DNA from: Paraburkholderia sp. BL10I2N1 | GTDB taxonomy: Bacteria > Pseudomonadota > Gammaproteobacteria > Burkholderiales > Burkholderiaceae | Length of the DNA stretch: 64,000 bases | Direction of reading: 5' to 3' | Assembly (NCBI RefSeq): GCF_004361815.1 | Contig: NZ_SNWA01000001.1 | Span: forward strand, 2,418,001-2,482,000 | Part shown: in pieces, positions 45,325 to 55,038 of the stretch | Position numbering within the stretch: position 1 is the stretch's first letter | Layout of the letters: the number at the start of each line of letters is the position of its first letter | Translations under genes and position numbers: made by a program | Notes under the pieces: model-generated | Databases searched by the model: none | What the model was told of the DNA's origin: nothing | Seen by the model: the letters and a program-made list of their open reading frames with translations, nothing else

Positions 45325-46712
45325 AGCGGATCGATCACGCGAAAGCAGCCGGCGCTTTCATCGCCAAAACGGAGCACGTCGCGTTTCACGACCGGCGTTT
45401 GTGGGACCTTCGCCAGAAGCGTGATCAGCAGGCGCACGGCATTCCCGAGTGGGAAACGATGCGCGAGCTGGCTTCCGGCATCAAGGAGCACACGCTGTCG
45501 CATCTCGCCGACTATCTCGAACAGTTCGCGAGCGCGGCGGAAGCGAACGGCGTGGTCGTTCATTGGGCGGCGTCGGCGCAAGAGCATAACGAAATCGTCT
45601 ACCGGATCATGTCTGAACGCGGCATGACGACGCTCGTGAAAAGCAAATCGATGCTCACCGACGAATGCGCGATGCGCGACTATCTCGAGCCGCGCGGTAT
45701 CACGGTGATGGAGACGGATCTCGGCGAGCGCATCCAGCAGCTCGATCATCAGGATCCGAGCCACATAGTGGTGCCGGCGGTTCACAAGCTGCGCGACGAC
45801 GTGGCTGAACTGTTCGGGCGCACGATCGGCACCGATCCGAAGAACAGCGATATTCACTATCTCGCCGAAAGCCAGCGGATGAACACGCGCCCGTACTTTG
45901 TGCGCGAGCATACGGCGGGGATGACCGGCTGCAATTTCGCGGTCGCGGAGACCGGAACGGTGGTCGTCTGCACAAACGAGGGCAACGCGGATCTTTCGGC
46001 GAATGTGCCGCCGCTGCACATTGCGTCGATCGGGATCGAAAAGCTGATTCCGCGGATTTCCGACCTTGGCCTCTTCATACGGATGCTGTCGCGCAGCGCG
46101 CTGGGCTCACCCATCACGCAGTACACCTCGCACTTTCGCGCGCCGCGTCCGGGCACCTCGATGCACTTCATTCTCGTCGACCATGGCCGTAGCGAGCGGC
46201 TCGCGATGGAAGACTTCTGGTATTCGCTCAAATGCATCCGTTGCGGCGCGTGCATGAACACCTGCCCGGTGTATCGCCGCAGCGGCGGGTTGTCGTACGG
46301 CGGAACGTATTCGGGGCCGATTGGCGCCATCATCAATCCGACCTTCGATCTCAAGCGCTACAGCGCGTTGCCGTTCGCGTCGACGCTCAATGGCAGTTGC
46401 ACCAACGTGTGTCCGGTGAAGATCAATATCCACGAACAGATCTACAAGTGGCGCGAAGTGATCGCTGTGCGTCACGAGGTGCCCTTCATCAAGAAAGAGG
46501 TGCTGAAAATGGCAGGGAGGCTGCTCGCGAGCCCGACGCTTTATCGCGCGACGGTCGCGTCGCTGGGCGGCGCGCTGCGCCGGCTGCCGAATTTCGTGCT
46601 GTACAACCCGCTTAATATCTGGGGGCGGCAGCGCGAACTGCCGGATGCGCCGAAGATGACTTTTCACGAGTGGTACAGGAAGAATCGCGGAGGTCGTCAT
46701 GGCAACGCGTGA
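45321..46712 (+). CDS. lutB: LutB, lactate utilisation Fe-S/LUD subunit
   Basis: 463 residues from the ATG at 45321. An LUD domain (MTTLVKSKSMLTDE, then AETGTVVVCTNEGNADL) followed by two 4Fe-4S cluster segments (CIRCGACMNTCPVYRR and CTNVCPVKI). It couples lactate oxidation to electron transfer. Confidence 0.95.
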   Translation: MKRIDHAKAAGAFIAKTEHVAFHDRRLWDLRQKRDQQAHGIPEWETMRELASGIKEHTLSHLADYLEQFASAAEANGVVVHWAASAQEHNEIVYRIMSERGMTTLVKSKSMLTDECAMRDYLEPRGITVMETDLGERIQQLDHQDPSHIVVPAVHKLRDDVAELFGRTIGTDPKNSDIHYLAESQRMNTRPYFVREHTAGMTGCNFAVAETGTVVVCTNEGNADLSANVPPLHIASIGIEKLIPRISDLGLFIRMLSRSALGSPITQYTSHFRAPRPGTSMHFILVDHGRSERLAMEDFWYSLKCIRCGACMNTCPVYRRSGGLSYGGTYSGPIGAIINPTFDLKRYSALPFASTLNGSCTNVCPVKINIHEQIYKWREVIAVRHEVPFIKKEVLKMAGRLLASPTLYRATVASLGGALRRLPNFVLYNPLNIWGRQRELPDAPKMTFHEWYRKNRGGRHGNA

Positions 46713-47310
46713 TGCTTTTCTGGCGAAGGTGCGAGCGGCGCAGCCCGCGGCGCGCACGCTTCCCGACGTGCCGCTGTTCGCCACACCCGTGGGCGAGCCG
46801 CGCGCGCGTTTTGCCGCAGCCCTCCAGGCGATGGGTGGAACCTGTGTCGAGGCGGCATCGGCCGCGGACGTGCGCGCACTGCTCGACGCACGTTTCGGCG
46901 CGGATGCGGTTATTTGCAGCGCGACGCCGGAAGTGCAGGGTACGCGTGCGTTGCAGGCAGAGACGCCGCCCGCGTCTTTGCAGGATGTCGATGTGGGTGT
47001 CGTGCGTGGGCGCTTTGGTGTGGCCGAAACCGGCTCGGTATGGTTCAGCGAGAAGGAGTATGTCGTCAATGCGCTCGGTTATCTCGTGCGGCATCTTGTC
47101 GTGCTGCTCGATCCGGCGCGGATCGTCGATGGTTTGCAGGACGTCTATCGCCAGGCGGATTTTCGCGAAGCCCGTTATGCGGTGCTCGTGACCGGGCCGT
47201 CGGCGACGGCGGATATCGAAGGGGTGCTGATTCGCGGCGCGCAGGGCGTGCGCTCGCTGACGGTGGTGTGGCTACCGGGCGGTGGGCCGGATCGCTGGCA
47301 AGGCTGCTAG
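46699..47310 (+). CDS. lutC: LutC, LUD domain subunit of lactate utilisation
   Basis: 203 residues; starts inside the end of lutB (14-bp overlap), completing the lutABC operon. The LUD hallmarks VRGRFGVAETGSVWF and GPSATADIEGVLIRGAQG are present. Confidence 0.92.
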   Translation: MATRDAFLAKVRAAQPAARTLPDVPLFATPVGEPRARFAAALQAMGGTCVEAASAADVRALLDARFGADAVICSATPEVQGTRALQAETPPASLQDVDVGVVRGRFGVAETGSVWFSEKEYVVNALGYLVRHLVVLLDPARIVDGLQDVYRQADFREARYAVLVTGPSATADIEGVLIRGAQGVRSLTVVWLPGGGPDRWQGC

Positions 47311-47338
47311 TCGCCAGGAACAGGTGAGCGGCGCAACA

Positions 47339-47405
47339 ACGAGGCGCAAAAAAGCGAGGTGCAAAAAAGCGAGGTGCAAAAACCAGGTACAAAAACGAGG
47401 TGCAA
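47339..47405. repeat. Short imperfect GCAAAAAAGCGAGGT repeats
   Basis: About five degenerate copies of a 14-15 bp unit (GAGGYGCAAAAA-type) follow lutC directly. No protein or array structure. Confidence 0.7.
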
Positions 47406-47411
47406 AAACAA

Positions 47412-47436
47412 AAGGCCCGCAAAAATGCGGGCCTTC
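47412..47436. terminator. Terminator at the end of the left tRNA-Asn gene (and of lutC)
   Basis: AAGGCCCGCA/TGCGGGCCTT hairpin (47412-47435) with an A5 loop; T-rich sequence follows on the minus strand. It lies just beyond the tRNA 3' end. Confidence 0.8.
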
Positions 47437-47442
47437 AAATCT

Positions 47443-47518
47443 TGGCTCCCCGACCTGGGCTCGAACCAGGGACCTACGGATTAACAGTCCGGCGCTCTAC
47501 CGACTGAGCTATCGGGGA
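47443..47518 (-). tRNA. tRNA-Asn (GTT)
   Basis: 76 nt including an encoded CCA. The minus strand begins TCCCCGATAGCTCAGTCGGT, has anticodon GTT in GGACTGTTAATCC, the TTCGAGC T-loop, and ends CGGGGAGCCA. It differs from the second copy by one D-loop base. Confidence 0.97.
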
Positions 47519-47555
47519 ACAGCAGTGCAACAGTATTATTGCGCGTCTCTTACAT

Positions 47556-47581
47556 AAAAAAGCCCGTTATGGCTAACGGGC
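47556..47581 (-). terminator. Terminator of the right tRNA-Asn gene
   Basis: On the minus strand GCCCGTTA-GCCA-TAACGGGC (47581-47562) is followed by T6. Confidence 0.88.
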
Positions 47582-47591
47582 CTTCGAATTT

Positions 47592-47667
47592 TGGCTCCCC
47601 GACCTGGGCTCGAACCAGGGACCTACGGATTAACAGTCCGGCGCTCTACCAACTGAGCTATCGGGGA
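47592..47667 (-). tRNA. tRNA-Asn (GTT), second copy
   Basis: 76 nt; same as the other tRNA-Asn except for C to T in the D-loop (CAGTTGGT). It has a near-consensus promoter just upstream. Confidence 0.97.
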
Positions 47668-47686
47668 ACAACAGCAGAGAAGCGAA

Positions 47687-47715
47687 ATTGTATGAGGTGC
47701 TTTAGGGTCTGTCAA
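47687..47715 (-). promoter_or_regulatory. Near-consensus sigma-70 promoter for the tRNA-Asn pair
   Basis: On the minus strand TTGACA (47715-47710) and TACAAT (47692-47687) are spaced by 17 bp, 20 bp before the right tRNA gene. Confidence 0.85.
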
Positions 47716-47776
47716 TACCCTTTGGCCATCCTGGCGGCGCCGATATCACACTGGCCGGGAGGCAGACCCGCGCCGC

Positions 47777-48100
47777 TCAACGCGCGAGCAATTCCAGCTT
47801 GTCCTTCACGTCCTTGAATTCGTCGGCTTCCGGGAGCGGCGCTTTCGTCTTTGTGATGCTCGGCCAGCCCTTGGCGAGATCGGCGTTTAGCGCGATGAAG
47901 TCCTGCTGGTCGCCCGGCACGTCTTCTTCAGCGTAAATGGCGTTCACCGGACATTCGGCGACGCACACTGCGCAGTCGATGCATTCATCGGGGTCGATCG
48001 CGAGGAAGTTGGGACCTTCGCGAAAGCAGTCCACCGGGCACACATCGACGCAATCGGTATAGCGGCACTTGATGCAGCTTTCGGTCACAACGTGAGTCAT
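47777..48100 (-). CDS. fdxA: 7Fe-8S ferredoxin FdxA
   Basis: 107 residues beginning [39 protein letters not shown] and [16 protein letters not shown] provide the ligands of the [3Fe-4S]/[4Fe-4S] pair typical of FdxA. A small electron carrier; its partner enzyme is unknown. Confidence 0.97.
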   Translation of the reverse strand: MTHVVTESCIKCRYTDCVDVCPVDCFREGPNFLAIDPDECIDCAVCVAECPVNAIYAEEDVPGDQQDFIALNADLAKGWPSITKTKAPLPEADEFKDVKDKLELLAR

Positions 48101-48414
48101 TCAGGCAGCTCCTGCATGCGGTATTGGGGGTGGCGAAACGCCAAAAGGGATATTGTAACGTAACGTCAAGTAGCGCATGCGCCAGCGGACCGTCGAGTTT
48201 ATATCGTTTCGTGATTAGTTTATGGGGCTGGCGGATGCCGGCGGTGCCGCCGTGCCCTGGATTCCATCGTTAGCGGTGTGGCCATGCCGTGCCGTACCGT
48301 ACAGCAACGCGCATTCGGGTAACATGCATAAGGTGGGCATGCCGGGGGCGTGCCAGAGGCGAACGGGCCACATGACTGGCTTTCTCCGATTATTTGCGGT
48401 TCGGCTTGCACAAC
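48101..48414. other. 314-bp gap between fdxA and pncB
   Basis: Divergent promoter space; nothing recognisable beyond short GC-rich inverted repeats. No NrtR-type operator could be identified by eye. Confidence 0.5.
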
Positions 48415-49611
48415 ATGATTATTAATTCGCTGCTCGATACTGATCTGTACAAGTTCACGATGATGCAAGTGGTTCTGCATCATTTCCCCGCCGCGAATGT
48501 GGAATACCGTTTCCGCTGCAGGACGCCGAACGTGGACCTCGTCCCGTATATCGACGAAATCCGTGACGAAGTGCGGCAACTCTGCCATTTGCGCTTCAGT
48601 GAAGATGAGCTCGATTACCTGCGCCGCATGCGCTTCATCAAGGGCGATTTCATCGAGTTTCTGGCACTCTTCCATCTGAACGAGAAGTACATTTCGATCA
48701 AGCCGTCGGAAAAGAGCAACGGCGAAATTGACATCGAGATCAAGGGGCCGTGGCTACACACGATCCTCTTCGAGATCCCAATGCTCGCGATCGTCAACGA
48801 GGTGTACTTCCGCAATACTCAGCAAACGCCGGACTACAGCGAAGGCCGCGAGCGTCTGCGCGACAAGATCAAGCTGCTTGGCGCGCGCCCGGAATTCTCC
48901 GACTGCAAGATCGCCGACTACGGCACCCGGCGCCGCTTCTCCAAGCAATGGCACGAAGAGGTGATCCTCACGCTGAAAGATGGCCTCGGTGAGCAGTTTG
49001 CCGGCACGAGCAACGTCTTCTACGCAATGAAGCACAGCCTGACCCCGCTAGGCACGATGGCGCACGAGTACCTTCAGGCGTGCCAGGCGCTCGGGCCGAG
49101 GCTTCGCGACTCGCAGACCTTCGGCTTCGAAATGTGGGCGAAGGAATATCGCGGCGATCTCGGCATCGCGTTGTCGGACGTGTATGGGATGCAGGCATTC
49201 CTGCGCGACTTCGATATGTATTTCTGCAAGCTCTTCGACGGCGCGCGTCACGATTCCGGCGACCCGTTCGACTGGGGCGAGCGGCTCCTGCGGCATTACG
49301 AGGCGAACCGCTGCGATCCGCGCACGAAGATCCTCGTATTCTCCGATGCGCTCGATATCCCGAAGGTCCTGCAACTGTATGAACGCTTCCGCGGCCGCTG
49401 CAAGCTGGCGTTTGGCGTCGGCACGAACCTGACCAACGATCTCGGCTACAACCCGCTGCAGATCGTGATCAAGATGGTTCGCTGCAATGGTCAGCCGGTC
49501 GCGAAACTGTCTGACTCCCCGGGCAAGAACATGTGCGACGACAAGGCCTATCTGGCCTATCTGCGGCAGGTGTTCGGCATCGAGACGCCAGAAGAGGAAG
49601 CTTCGAAGTAG
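48415..49611 (+). CDS. pncB: Nicotinate phosphoribosyltransferase
   Basis: 398 residues from [40 protein letters not shown] and [17 protein letters not shown] are typical of PncB. It makes nicotinate mononucleotide for NAD salvage. The second LUD gene follows 112 bp later. Confidence 0.96.
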   Translation: MIINSLLDTDLYKFTMMQVVLHHFPAANVEYRFRCRTPNVDLVPYIDEIRDEVRQLCHLRFSEDELDYLRRMRFIKGDFIEFLALFHLNEKYISIKPSEKSNGEIDIEIKGPWLHTILFEIPMLAIVNEVYFRNTQQTPDYSEGRERLRDKIKLLGARPEFSDCKIADYGTRRRFSKQWHEEVILTLKDGLGEQFAGTSNVFYAMKHSLTPLGTMAHEYLQACQALGPRLRDSQTFGFEMWAKEYRGDLGIALSDVYGMQAFLRDFDMYFCKLFDGARHDSGDPFDWGERLLRHYEANRCDPRTKILVFSDALDIPKVLQLYERFRGRCKLAFGVGTNLTNDLGYNPLQIVIKMVRCNGQPVAKLSDSPGKNMCDDKAYLAYLRQVFGIETPEEEASK

Positions 49612-49723
49612 GGCGCGCCGGACGACTGTTGCTGGCCGTTTGGCCAGATGTTCGCATGTAATGCGGCCGGTATAATCCTGTCGATACTGTAACGGTTTTT
49701 GGTCATCGACACGAGGATTGCAC

Positions 49724-50386
49724 ATGGACACATCGGTTGCCCGCCGCAACATCCTGGCGCGCATACGCGCAGCCCAGGGCCGCCCGGCTGAGCCAGCAGT
49801 ATCCGAGCGCGATGCCGCTGCCGACTACCTCGCGCGTCACCCCGAAGGGCCGCGTCCGCCGATGCCGGACGATCTCGTCGCACGCTTTATCGAAGAAGCC
49901 CGCAAGTTGTCGACGACTGTCGACGAAGTGGACGCGCCAGTCGATGTCCCAGGGGCCGTGTATCGCTATCTGACGGCGCACGGCCTGCCGGTGCACGCGA
50001 TCGCGTGGCAGACACTGCGAGATTTTGCGTGGGCCGAAGCGGGGATGACAGTCGAATTCCGCAAGCCGGAAGATCTCGATCGTGTCGGCATCACGGGCTG
50101 CTTCTGCGCGACCGCGGAAACTGGCACGCTGGTGCTGCTGTCCGGGGCGGAAACGTACGCATCGGCCGGTTTGCTGCCGGAAACGCATGTGGCCATCGTG
50201 CCGGCGTCGCGCATCGTCGCGGGTCACGAAGATGCGTTCGGTTTGATACGCGCCGAGCGGGGCGAACTGCCGCGTGCCGTCAATTTCGTATCGGGGCCGT
50301 CGCGCACTGGCGATATAGAACAGACCATCGTGCTGGGCGCACACGGGCCCTATCGGGTTCACGCTATCGTCGTGCGTGGCGCCTGA
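49724..50386 (+). CDS. Second LutC-like LUD domain protein
   Basis: 220 residues from the ATG at 49724 (MDTSVARRNILARIRAAQG). The LUD fold is shown by GCFCATAETGTLVLLSG and GPSRTGDIEQTIVLGAHGPYRVH. It is much diverged from the LutC at 46699 and is not part of a lutAB operon here, lying between pncB and nhaD. It probably serves a different oxidoreductase. Confidence 0.88.
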   Translation: MDTSVARRNILARIRAAQGRPAEPAVSERDAAADYLARHPEGPRPPMPDDLVARFIEEARKLSTTVDEVDAPVDVPGAVYRYLTAHGLPVHAIAWQTLRDFAWAEAGMTVEFRKPEDLDRVGITGCFCATAETGTLVLLSGAETYASAGLLPETHVAIVPASRIVAGHEDAFGLIRAERGELPRAVNFVSGPSRTGDIEQTIVLGAHGPYRVHAIVVRGA

Positions 50387-50456
50387 GCGCGCGCCGCGCG
50401 CGGTACGTTGCCAAGCTGTTTGCACCTGCCCGTTCCTCCCATAACAGGACTTGAAT

Positions 50457-51884
50457 ATGAAACGACACGCCGCGTGGTACGCGGGCATGGCCGCCATTGC
50501 CATGCTGGTGGCTTGCCCGCAACTGGCTGCCGCCGCCACGCCCGACGGCGCGACACTCTCCGCGCTCTGGGGCGTGCCGTTCGTCGGTATCCTGCTGTCG
50601 ATCGCGGTGTTTCCGCTCGTCGCGCCGACCTTCTGGCATCACCACTTCGGCAAGATCGCCGGCGCGTGGGGGCTTGCGTTTCTGTTGCCCTTCGCTTTCG
50701 CGTTCGGCGTCGATGTCGCATTCGGCACATTCGTGCATGCGCTGCTCGACGAGTACATACCATTTATCGTGCTGCTGACCGCGCTCTATACCGTGGCGGG
50801 CGGCATCTGCCTGCGGGGCAACCTGCACGGCACGCCGCGTCTCAACACTGGCATTCTCGCGCTCGGTACGGTGCTCGCCAGCGTCATGGGCACAACGGGC
50901 GCCGCGATGCTACTCATCCGGCCGCTGCTGCGCGCGAACGATAACCGCAAGCACGTCGTGCACGTGGTGGTTTTCTTCATCTTTCTGGTCGCGAACGCGG
51001 GCGGGTCGCTGTCGCCGCTAGGGGATCCGCCGTTGTTTCTCGGCTTCCTGAATGGCGTAAGTTTTTTCTGGACCACGACACACCTTGCTCTGCCAATGCT
51101 GTTCGTCTGCGTTGTGCTGCTTGTACTGTTTTACACCCTCGATGCGTACTATTTTCATCGTCGCGAGGAGGTCCGTCAGCCGTTTCTCGATCCAACGCCT
51201 GACACGCATGCGCTGGAGCTGGATGGGAAGATCAATCTCGTGCTGCTCGCGGCCGTGGTTGCACTCGTGCTGATGAGTGGTATCTGGAAACCGGGCATCG
51301 AATTCAACGTGTTCGGTACCCACGTCGCGCTACAGAACGAGGTGCGTGATGCCGCGCTGGTCGTCATCACGCTGGTGTCGCTGGCTGCGACGCCACGCTC
51401 CGCGCGCGAGGGCAACGCGTTTAACTGGGCGCCCATGGAAGAAGTCGCGAAACTGTTCGGCGGTATCTTCGTGACGATTGCGCCCGTCATCATCATCCTG
51501 CGCGCGGGCGAGGCGGGCGCCTTTGCTGGCATCGTCCATCTGGTCACCGACGCTACTGGCAAGCCGGATGACGTGATGTACTTCTGGGCGACCGGGCTGC
51601 TATCGTCGTTTCTCGACAACGCGCCGACCTACCTCGTGTTCTTCAATCTCGCCGGCGGCGACGCACAGACGCTGATGACGCAAGGCGCGTCGACGCTCGC
51701 GGCAGTATCGGCAGGGGCGGTGTTCATGGGCGCGAACAGTTACATCGGCAACGCGCCGAATTTCATGGTGAAGTCGATCGCAGAATCTCGCGGTGTGCGC
51801 ATGCCGAGCTTTTTCGGCTTCATCGGCTGGGCGCTGGTAGTTTTGATGCCCGTGTTTCTCGTAAGCACGTGGCTGTTCTTTTGA
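50457..51884 (+). CDS. nhaD: NhaD-type sodium:proton antiporter
   Basis: 475 residues from the ATG at 50457, with an ACAGGA site. N-terminal hydrophobic segment resembling a cleavable signal, then about ten helices; VMGTTGAAMLLIRPLLRAN, NAGGSLSPLGDPPLFLGFLNG and SSFLDNAPTYLVFFNLAG are ArsB/NhaD hallmarks. It exchanges Na+ for H+ at the inner membrane. Confidence 0.93.
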   Translation: MKRHAAWYAGMAAIAMLVACPQLAAAATPDGATLSALWGVPFVGILLSIAVFPLVAPTFWHHHFGKIAGAWGLAFLLPFAFAFGVDVAFGTFVHALLDEYIPFIVLLTALYTVAGGICLRGNLHGTPRLNTGILALGTVLASVMGTTGAAMLLIRPLLRANDNRKHVVHVVVFFIFLVANAGGSLSPLGDPPLFLGFLNGVSFFWTTTHLALPMLFVCVVLLVLFYTLDAYYFHRREEVRQPFLDPTPDTHALELDGKINLVLLAAVVALVLMSGIWKPGIEFNVFGTHVALQNEVRDAALVVITLVSLAATPRSAREGNAFNWAPMEEVAKLFGGIFVTIAPVIIILRAGEAGAFAGIVHLVTDATGKPDDVMYFWATGLLSSFLDNAPTYLVFFNLAGGDAQTLMTQGASTLAAVSAGAVFMGANSYIGNAPNFMVKSIAESRGVRMPSFFGFIGWALVVLMPVFLVSTWLFF

Positions 51885-51948
51885 CGCTGTAGTGATGTGA
51901 TGACGCCGGCCTGCAACGCAAGCCCGGCCCGAAATTCGGAGAATCGCA

Positions 51949-52938
51949 ATGCAGAAGATCCTCGTGGCGCGTCCGATCTTTCCGGACGTGATCGATCGGC
52001 TCAAGCAGTATTTCGATGTCGACTGGAACAATGGAGACGTTCTCGGCACGGACGAGCTTGCGCGCCGTCTCGCGGACAAGGACGGCGCGCTCACGGCCGG
52101 CGATCCGGTCGGCGCGGCGGCGCTGGCGGCGGCGCCGCGTCTGCGGGTGGTGGCCAATATGGCAGTCGGCTACAACAATTTCGACATGGCTGCTTTCAAC
52201 GCAGCCAACGTGCTCGGCACGAATACGCCGGATGTCCTCAACGAATCGACGGCCGATTTCGGCTGGGCGCTGATGATGGCGACGGCGCGCCGGATCGCCG
52301 AATCGGAACACTGGTTGCGAGCCGGGCATTGGCAGAAGTGGAGCTACGACGGTTTTCTGGGCGGCGATGTGTATGGTTCGACGCTCGGCGTGATCGGCAT
52401 GGGACGGATCGGCCAGGCGCTGGCGCGGCGTGCGCGCGGTTTCAACATGCAGGTGATCTATCACAACCGGTCGCGCGTTGCGCCGGAGATCGAAGCTGAG
52501 CTGAAGGCCCGGTACGTGTCGAAGGAAGAACTGCTGCGCCGGGCGGATCATGTCGTGCTCGTACTGCCATACACGAAGGAAAGCCATCACACGATCGGCG
52601 CCGCCGATCTGGCGTTGATGAAGCCGACCGCCACGCTGACCAACATCGCACGCGGCGGCATCGTCGACGATGCGGCGCTGGTGGAAGCGTTACGCGCGAG
52701 ACGCATTGCCGCTGCTGGTCTTGACGTTTTCGAGGGCGAGCCGAACCTGAATCCTGGTCTGCTGACGGTGCCGAACGTCGTCCTCACGCCGCATATCGCG
52801 AGCGCGACCGAAGCAACGCGTCGCGCGATGGCCGACCTTGCGGCGGACAATCTGATTGCCGGGCTTGGGGAAGGCCCGCAGGCCGGGCAGCCGTCGAATC
52901 CGATCAATCCTGAGGTGCTGGGGAAAGCGCGTTCATGA
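51949..52938 (+). CDS. 2-hydroxyacid dehydrogenase (glyoxylate/hydroxypyruvate reductase type)
   Basis: 329 residues. Rossmann GVIGMGRIGQALARRARGF; catalytic NIARGGIVDD (Arg), FEGEPNLNPG (Glu) and TPHIASATEATR (His). D-isomer-specific; GhrB-like. The stop overlaps the rmuC start by 4 bases. Confidence 0.9.
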   Translation: MQKILVARPIFPDVIDRLKQYFDVDWNNGDVLGTDELARRLADKDGALTAGDPVGAAALAAAPRLRVVANMAVGYNNFDMAAFNAANVLGTNTPDVLNESTADFGWALMMATARRIAESEHWLRAGHWQKWSYDGFLGGDVYGSTLGVIGMGRIGQALARRARGFNMQVIYHNRSRVAPEIEAELKARYVSKEELLRRADHVVLVLPYTKESHHTIGAADLALMKPTATLTNIARGGIVDDAALVEALRARRIAAAGLDVFEGEPNLNPGLLTVPNVVLTPHIASATEATRRAMADLAADNLIAGLGEGPQAGQPSNPINPEVLGKARS

Positions 52939-54419
52939 CCGAAATTTTGCTGGCGGCCGTTCTCATACTGGCGATCGCGCTTGTCGTTGCGTTGCTCGTG
53001 CTCATGCGCGGCCGCAACGACGCGAATCAGGAAGTGCGGTTTGCCGAGCTTGGTAAGCGTGTGACTGACGCGTCGGACGCCCAGGCTCGTGCATATGAAA
53101 GACTCGAACGGGAGTTGCGCAACGAGATCACTGAGACGGCGCGCGTATCGCGCCTGGAACTGGGCGGTGGTTTTTCGCAGTTCCAGCAGGCGCTCGCTGC
53201 GCAACTCACCAGCATCGCGACTGTGCAGAACAGCCAGATAGACGGCTTCGCGCAGCAGCTCGTCAAGCTGACGGAGTCGAACGCGCAGCAGCTCGAAGCA
53301 GTGCGGCAGAGTCTGCAGCAACAGTCGCAACAGGCCCGCGAGGAGCAGGGCGCCACGCTCAAGCGTTTCGGCGACACGTTGACGCTTCAACTCGTGCAAC
53401 TGACCGAAGCCAACGACCGCCGTTTCGCCGAGGTGCGCGCGACAATCGAGCAACGACTCAAGGACATCGAGGCGAACAACGCGACGAAGCTCGAGGAGAT
53501 GCGCCGCACCGTCGACGAAAAGCTGCACGCAACGCTCGAACAACGGCTCGGTGAATCGTTCAAGCAGGTGTCGGACCGGCTTGAGCAGGTCCATCGCGGG
53601 CTTGGCGAAATGCAGACGCTCGCGGCTGGCGTCGGCGATCTGAAGAAGGTGCTAACCAACGTCAAGACACGCGGCACATGGGGCGAAGTGCAGCTCGAAG
53701 CGCTGCTCGAACAGTTGCTCACAGCCGACCAGTACGCGAAGAACGTCGCGACGATCCCGAAGAGCAACGACCGCGTCGAATTCGCGATCAAGCTGCCGGG
53801 TCGTCAGGACTCCGGTGACGGCGTGGCGGTCCCGGTGTGGCTGCCGATCGATGCCAAATTTCCGCGCGAGGACTACGAGCGTCTGATCGAGGCGCAGGAG
53901 CGGGTCGATCCGGTAGCGGTAGAAGAAGCGTCGCGCGCACTGGAAGCTCGCATTCGAGCCGAAGCGCGCACGATCGCCGAGAAATACGTATCGCCGCCGC
54001 ACACGACCGATTTCGCGCTGCTGTTTCTGCCGACCGAAGGTCTCTACGCCGAGATCCTGCGCCGGCCTGGACTCACGGATCTGCTGCAGCGCGATTACCG
54101 GGTGACGATTGCCGGCCCGACTACGCTCACTGCGTTGCTGAACAGTCTGCAGATGGGCTTCCGGACGCTGGCCATCGAAAAGCGTTCTAGCGAGGTGTGG
54201 CAGGTGCTCGGTGCGGTAAAGACGGAGTTCGGCAAGTTCGGCGATGTGCTCGCAAAGACGAAGTCGCAGCTCGAAACCGTCACACGGTCGATCGAGCAGG
54301 CGGAGGTGCGCACGCGCGCGATGAACCGCAAGTTGCGCGACGTGGAAGCGTTGCCCGGTGAACAGGCGATCGGTTTGCTCGGTGACACATTATCGGGTGC
54401 GGACGCAGACGAACCCTGA
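52935..54419 (+). CDS. rmuC: DNA recombination protein RmuC
   Basis: 494 residues: N-terminal membrane anchor (1-25), long coiled coil (about 30-220), then the nuclease-like RmuC domain with GTWGEVQLEALLEQLLTADQYAKN and LPIDAKFPREDYERLI. It limits DNA inversion at short inverted repeats. Translation is coupled to the dehydrogenase gene. Confidence 0.95.
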   Translation: MTEILLAAVLILAIALVVALLVLMRGRNDANQEVRFAELGKRVTDASDAQARAYERLERELRNEITETARVSRLELGGGFSQFQQALAAQLTSIATVQNSQIDGFAQQLVKLTESNAQQLEAVRQSLQQQSQQAREEQGATLKRFGDTLTLQLVQLTEANDRRFAEVRATIEQRLKDIEANNATKLEEMRRTVDEKLHATLEQRLGESFKQVSDRLEQVHRGLGEMQTLAAGVGDLKKVLTNVKTRGTWGEVQLEALLEQLLTADQYAKNVATIPKSNDRVEFAIKLPGRQDSGDGVAVPVWLPIDAKFPREDYERLIEAQERVDPVAVEEASRALEARIRAEARTIAEKYVSPPHTTDFALLFLPTEGLYAEILRRPGLTDLLQRDYRVTIAGPTTLTALLNSLQMGFRTLAIEKRSSEVWQVLGAVKTEFGKFGDVLAKTKSQLETVTRSIEQAEVRTRAMNRKLRDVEALPGEQAIGLLGDTLSGADADEP

Positions 54420-54546
54420 GTCGTGTTTTCTCGCGCGCCGTCTGACGTGGGCAGTGCCCGACGTTCTGGACTTTCGCGCCAGGTCGGTAATTGCGGTTTC
54501 GCGCGACCGCCTCATTGAGCGGTTTCGCGAAACCGGAGGCCTTCGT

Positions 54547-55038
54547 TCAGCTGGCGTTATCCGGCGCCGCCAGTCGTTCCAGCGCCTCATCCGTCACGCG
54601 AACGATGCGCCAGTCCGGCAGCACGGTCGCGCCCAACTTCTCGTAGAAATCGATGGCGGGCTGGTTCCAGTCGAGCACGGACCATTCGAAGCGTCCGCAC
54701 TGGCGCTCGACCGCCAGCGCCGCCAGGCGCCGCAGCATGCACGTGCCGAGGCCGCTGCCGCGCTGCGTCGGCTGCACGTACAGGTCTTCGAGATAAAGTC
54801 CACGCCGGCCGAGGAAGGTCGAATAATTGTGGAAAAAGAGCGCGTACCCAACAATGCGTCCATCCGCTTCAGCTACGAGCGCCTCCGATGAACTCCGCGC
54901 GCCAAATAACGCGTCGTGCACGGCGTCTTCGGTCGCGACAAAGAGGTGCGTGAGTTTTTCGAACTCGGCCAGTTCGTGCATCAGCGCGAAGATCGCGCCG
55001 ACATCGGCGGGTGTAGCAGAGCGAATATTGGCGGCCAT
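54547..55038 (-). CDS. GNAT family N-acetyltransferase
   Basis: 163 residues from MAANIRSATPADVGAIFALM. Acetyl-CoA motif RGSGLGTCMLRRLAALAVERQC and FEWSVLDWNQPAIDFYEKLGA; spermidine/diamine acetyltransferase-like. The start codon overlaps the stop of the upstream gene by one base (TAATG). Confidence 0.9.
   Translation of the reverse strand: MAANIRSATPADVGAIFALMHELAEFEKLTHLFVATEDAVHDALFGARSSSEALVAEADGRIVGYALFFHNYSTFLGRRGLYLEDLYVQPTQRGSGLGTCMLRRLAALAVERQCGRFEWSVLDWNQPAIDFYEKLGATVLPDWRIVRVTDEALERLAAPDNAS

Noticed and set aside
47443..47667. tRNA-Asn pair as an integration site of a genomic island
   Set aside because: No integrase gene or duplicated tRNA 3' end is nearby; both copies are complete and the neighbours are housekeeping genes.
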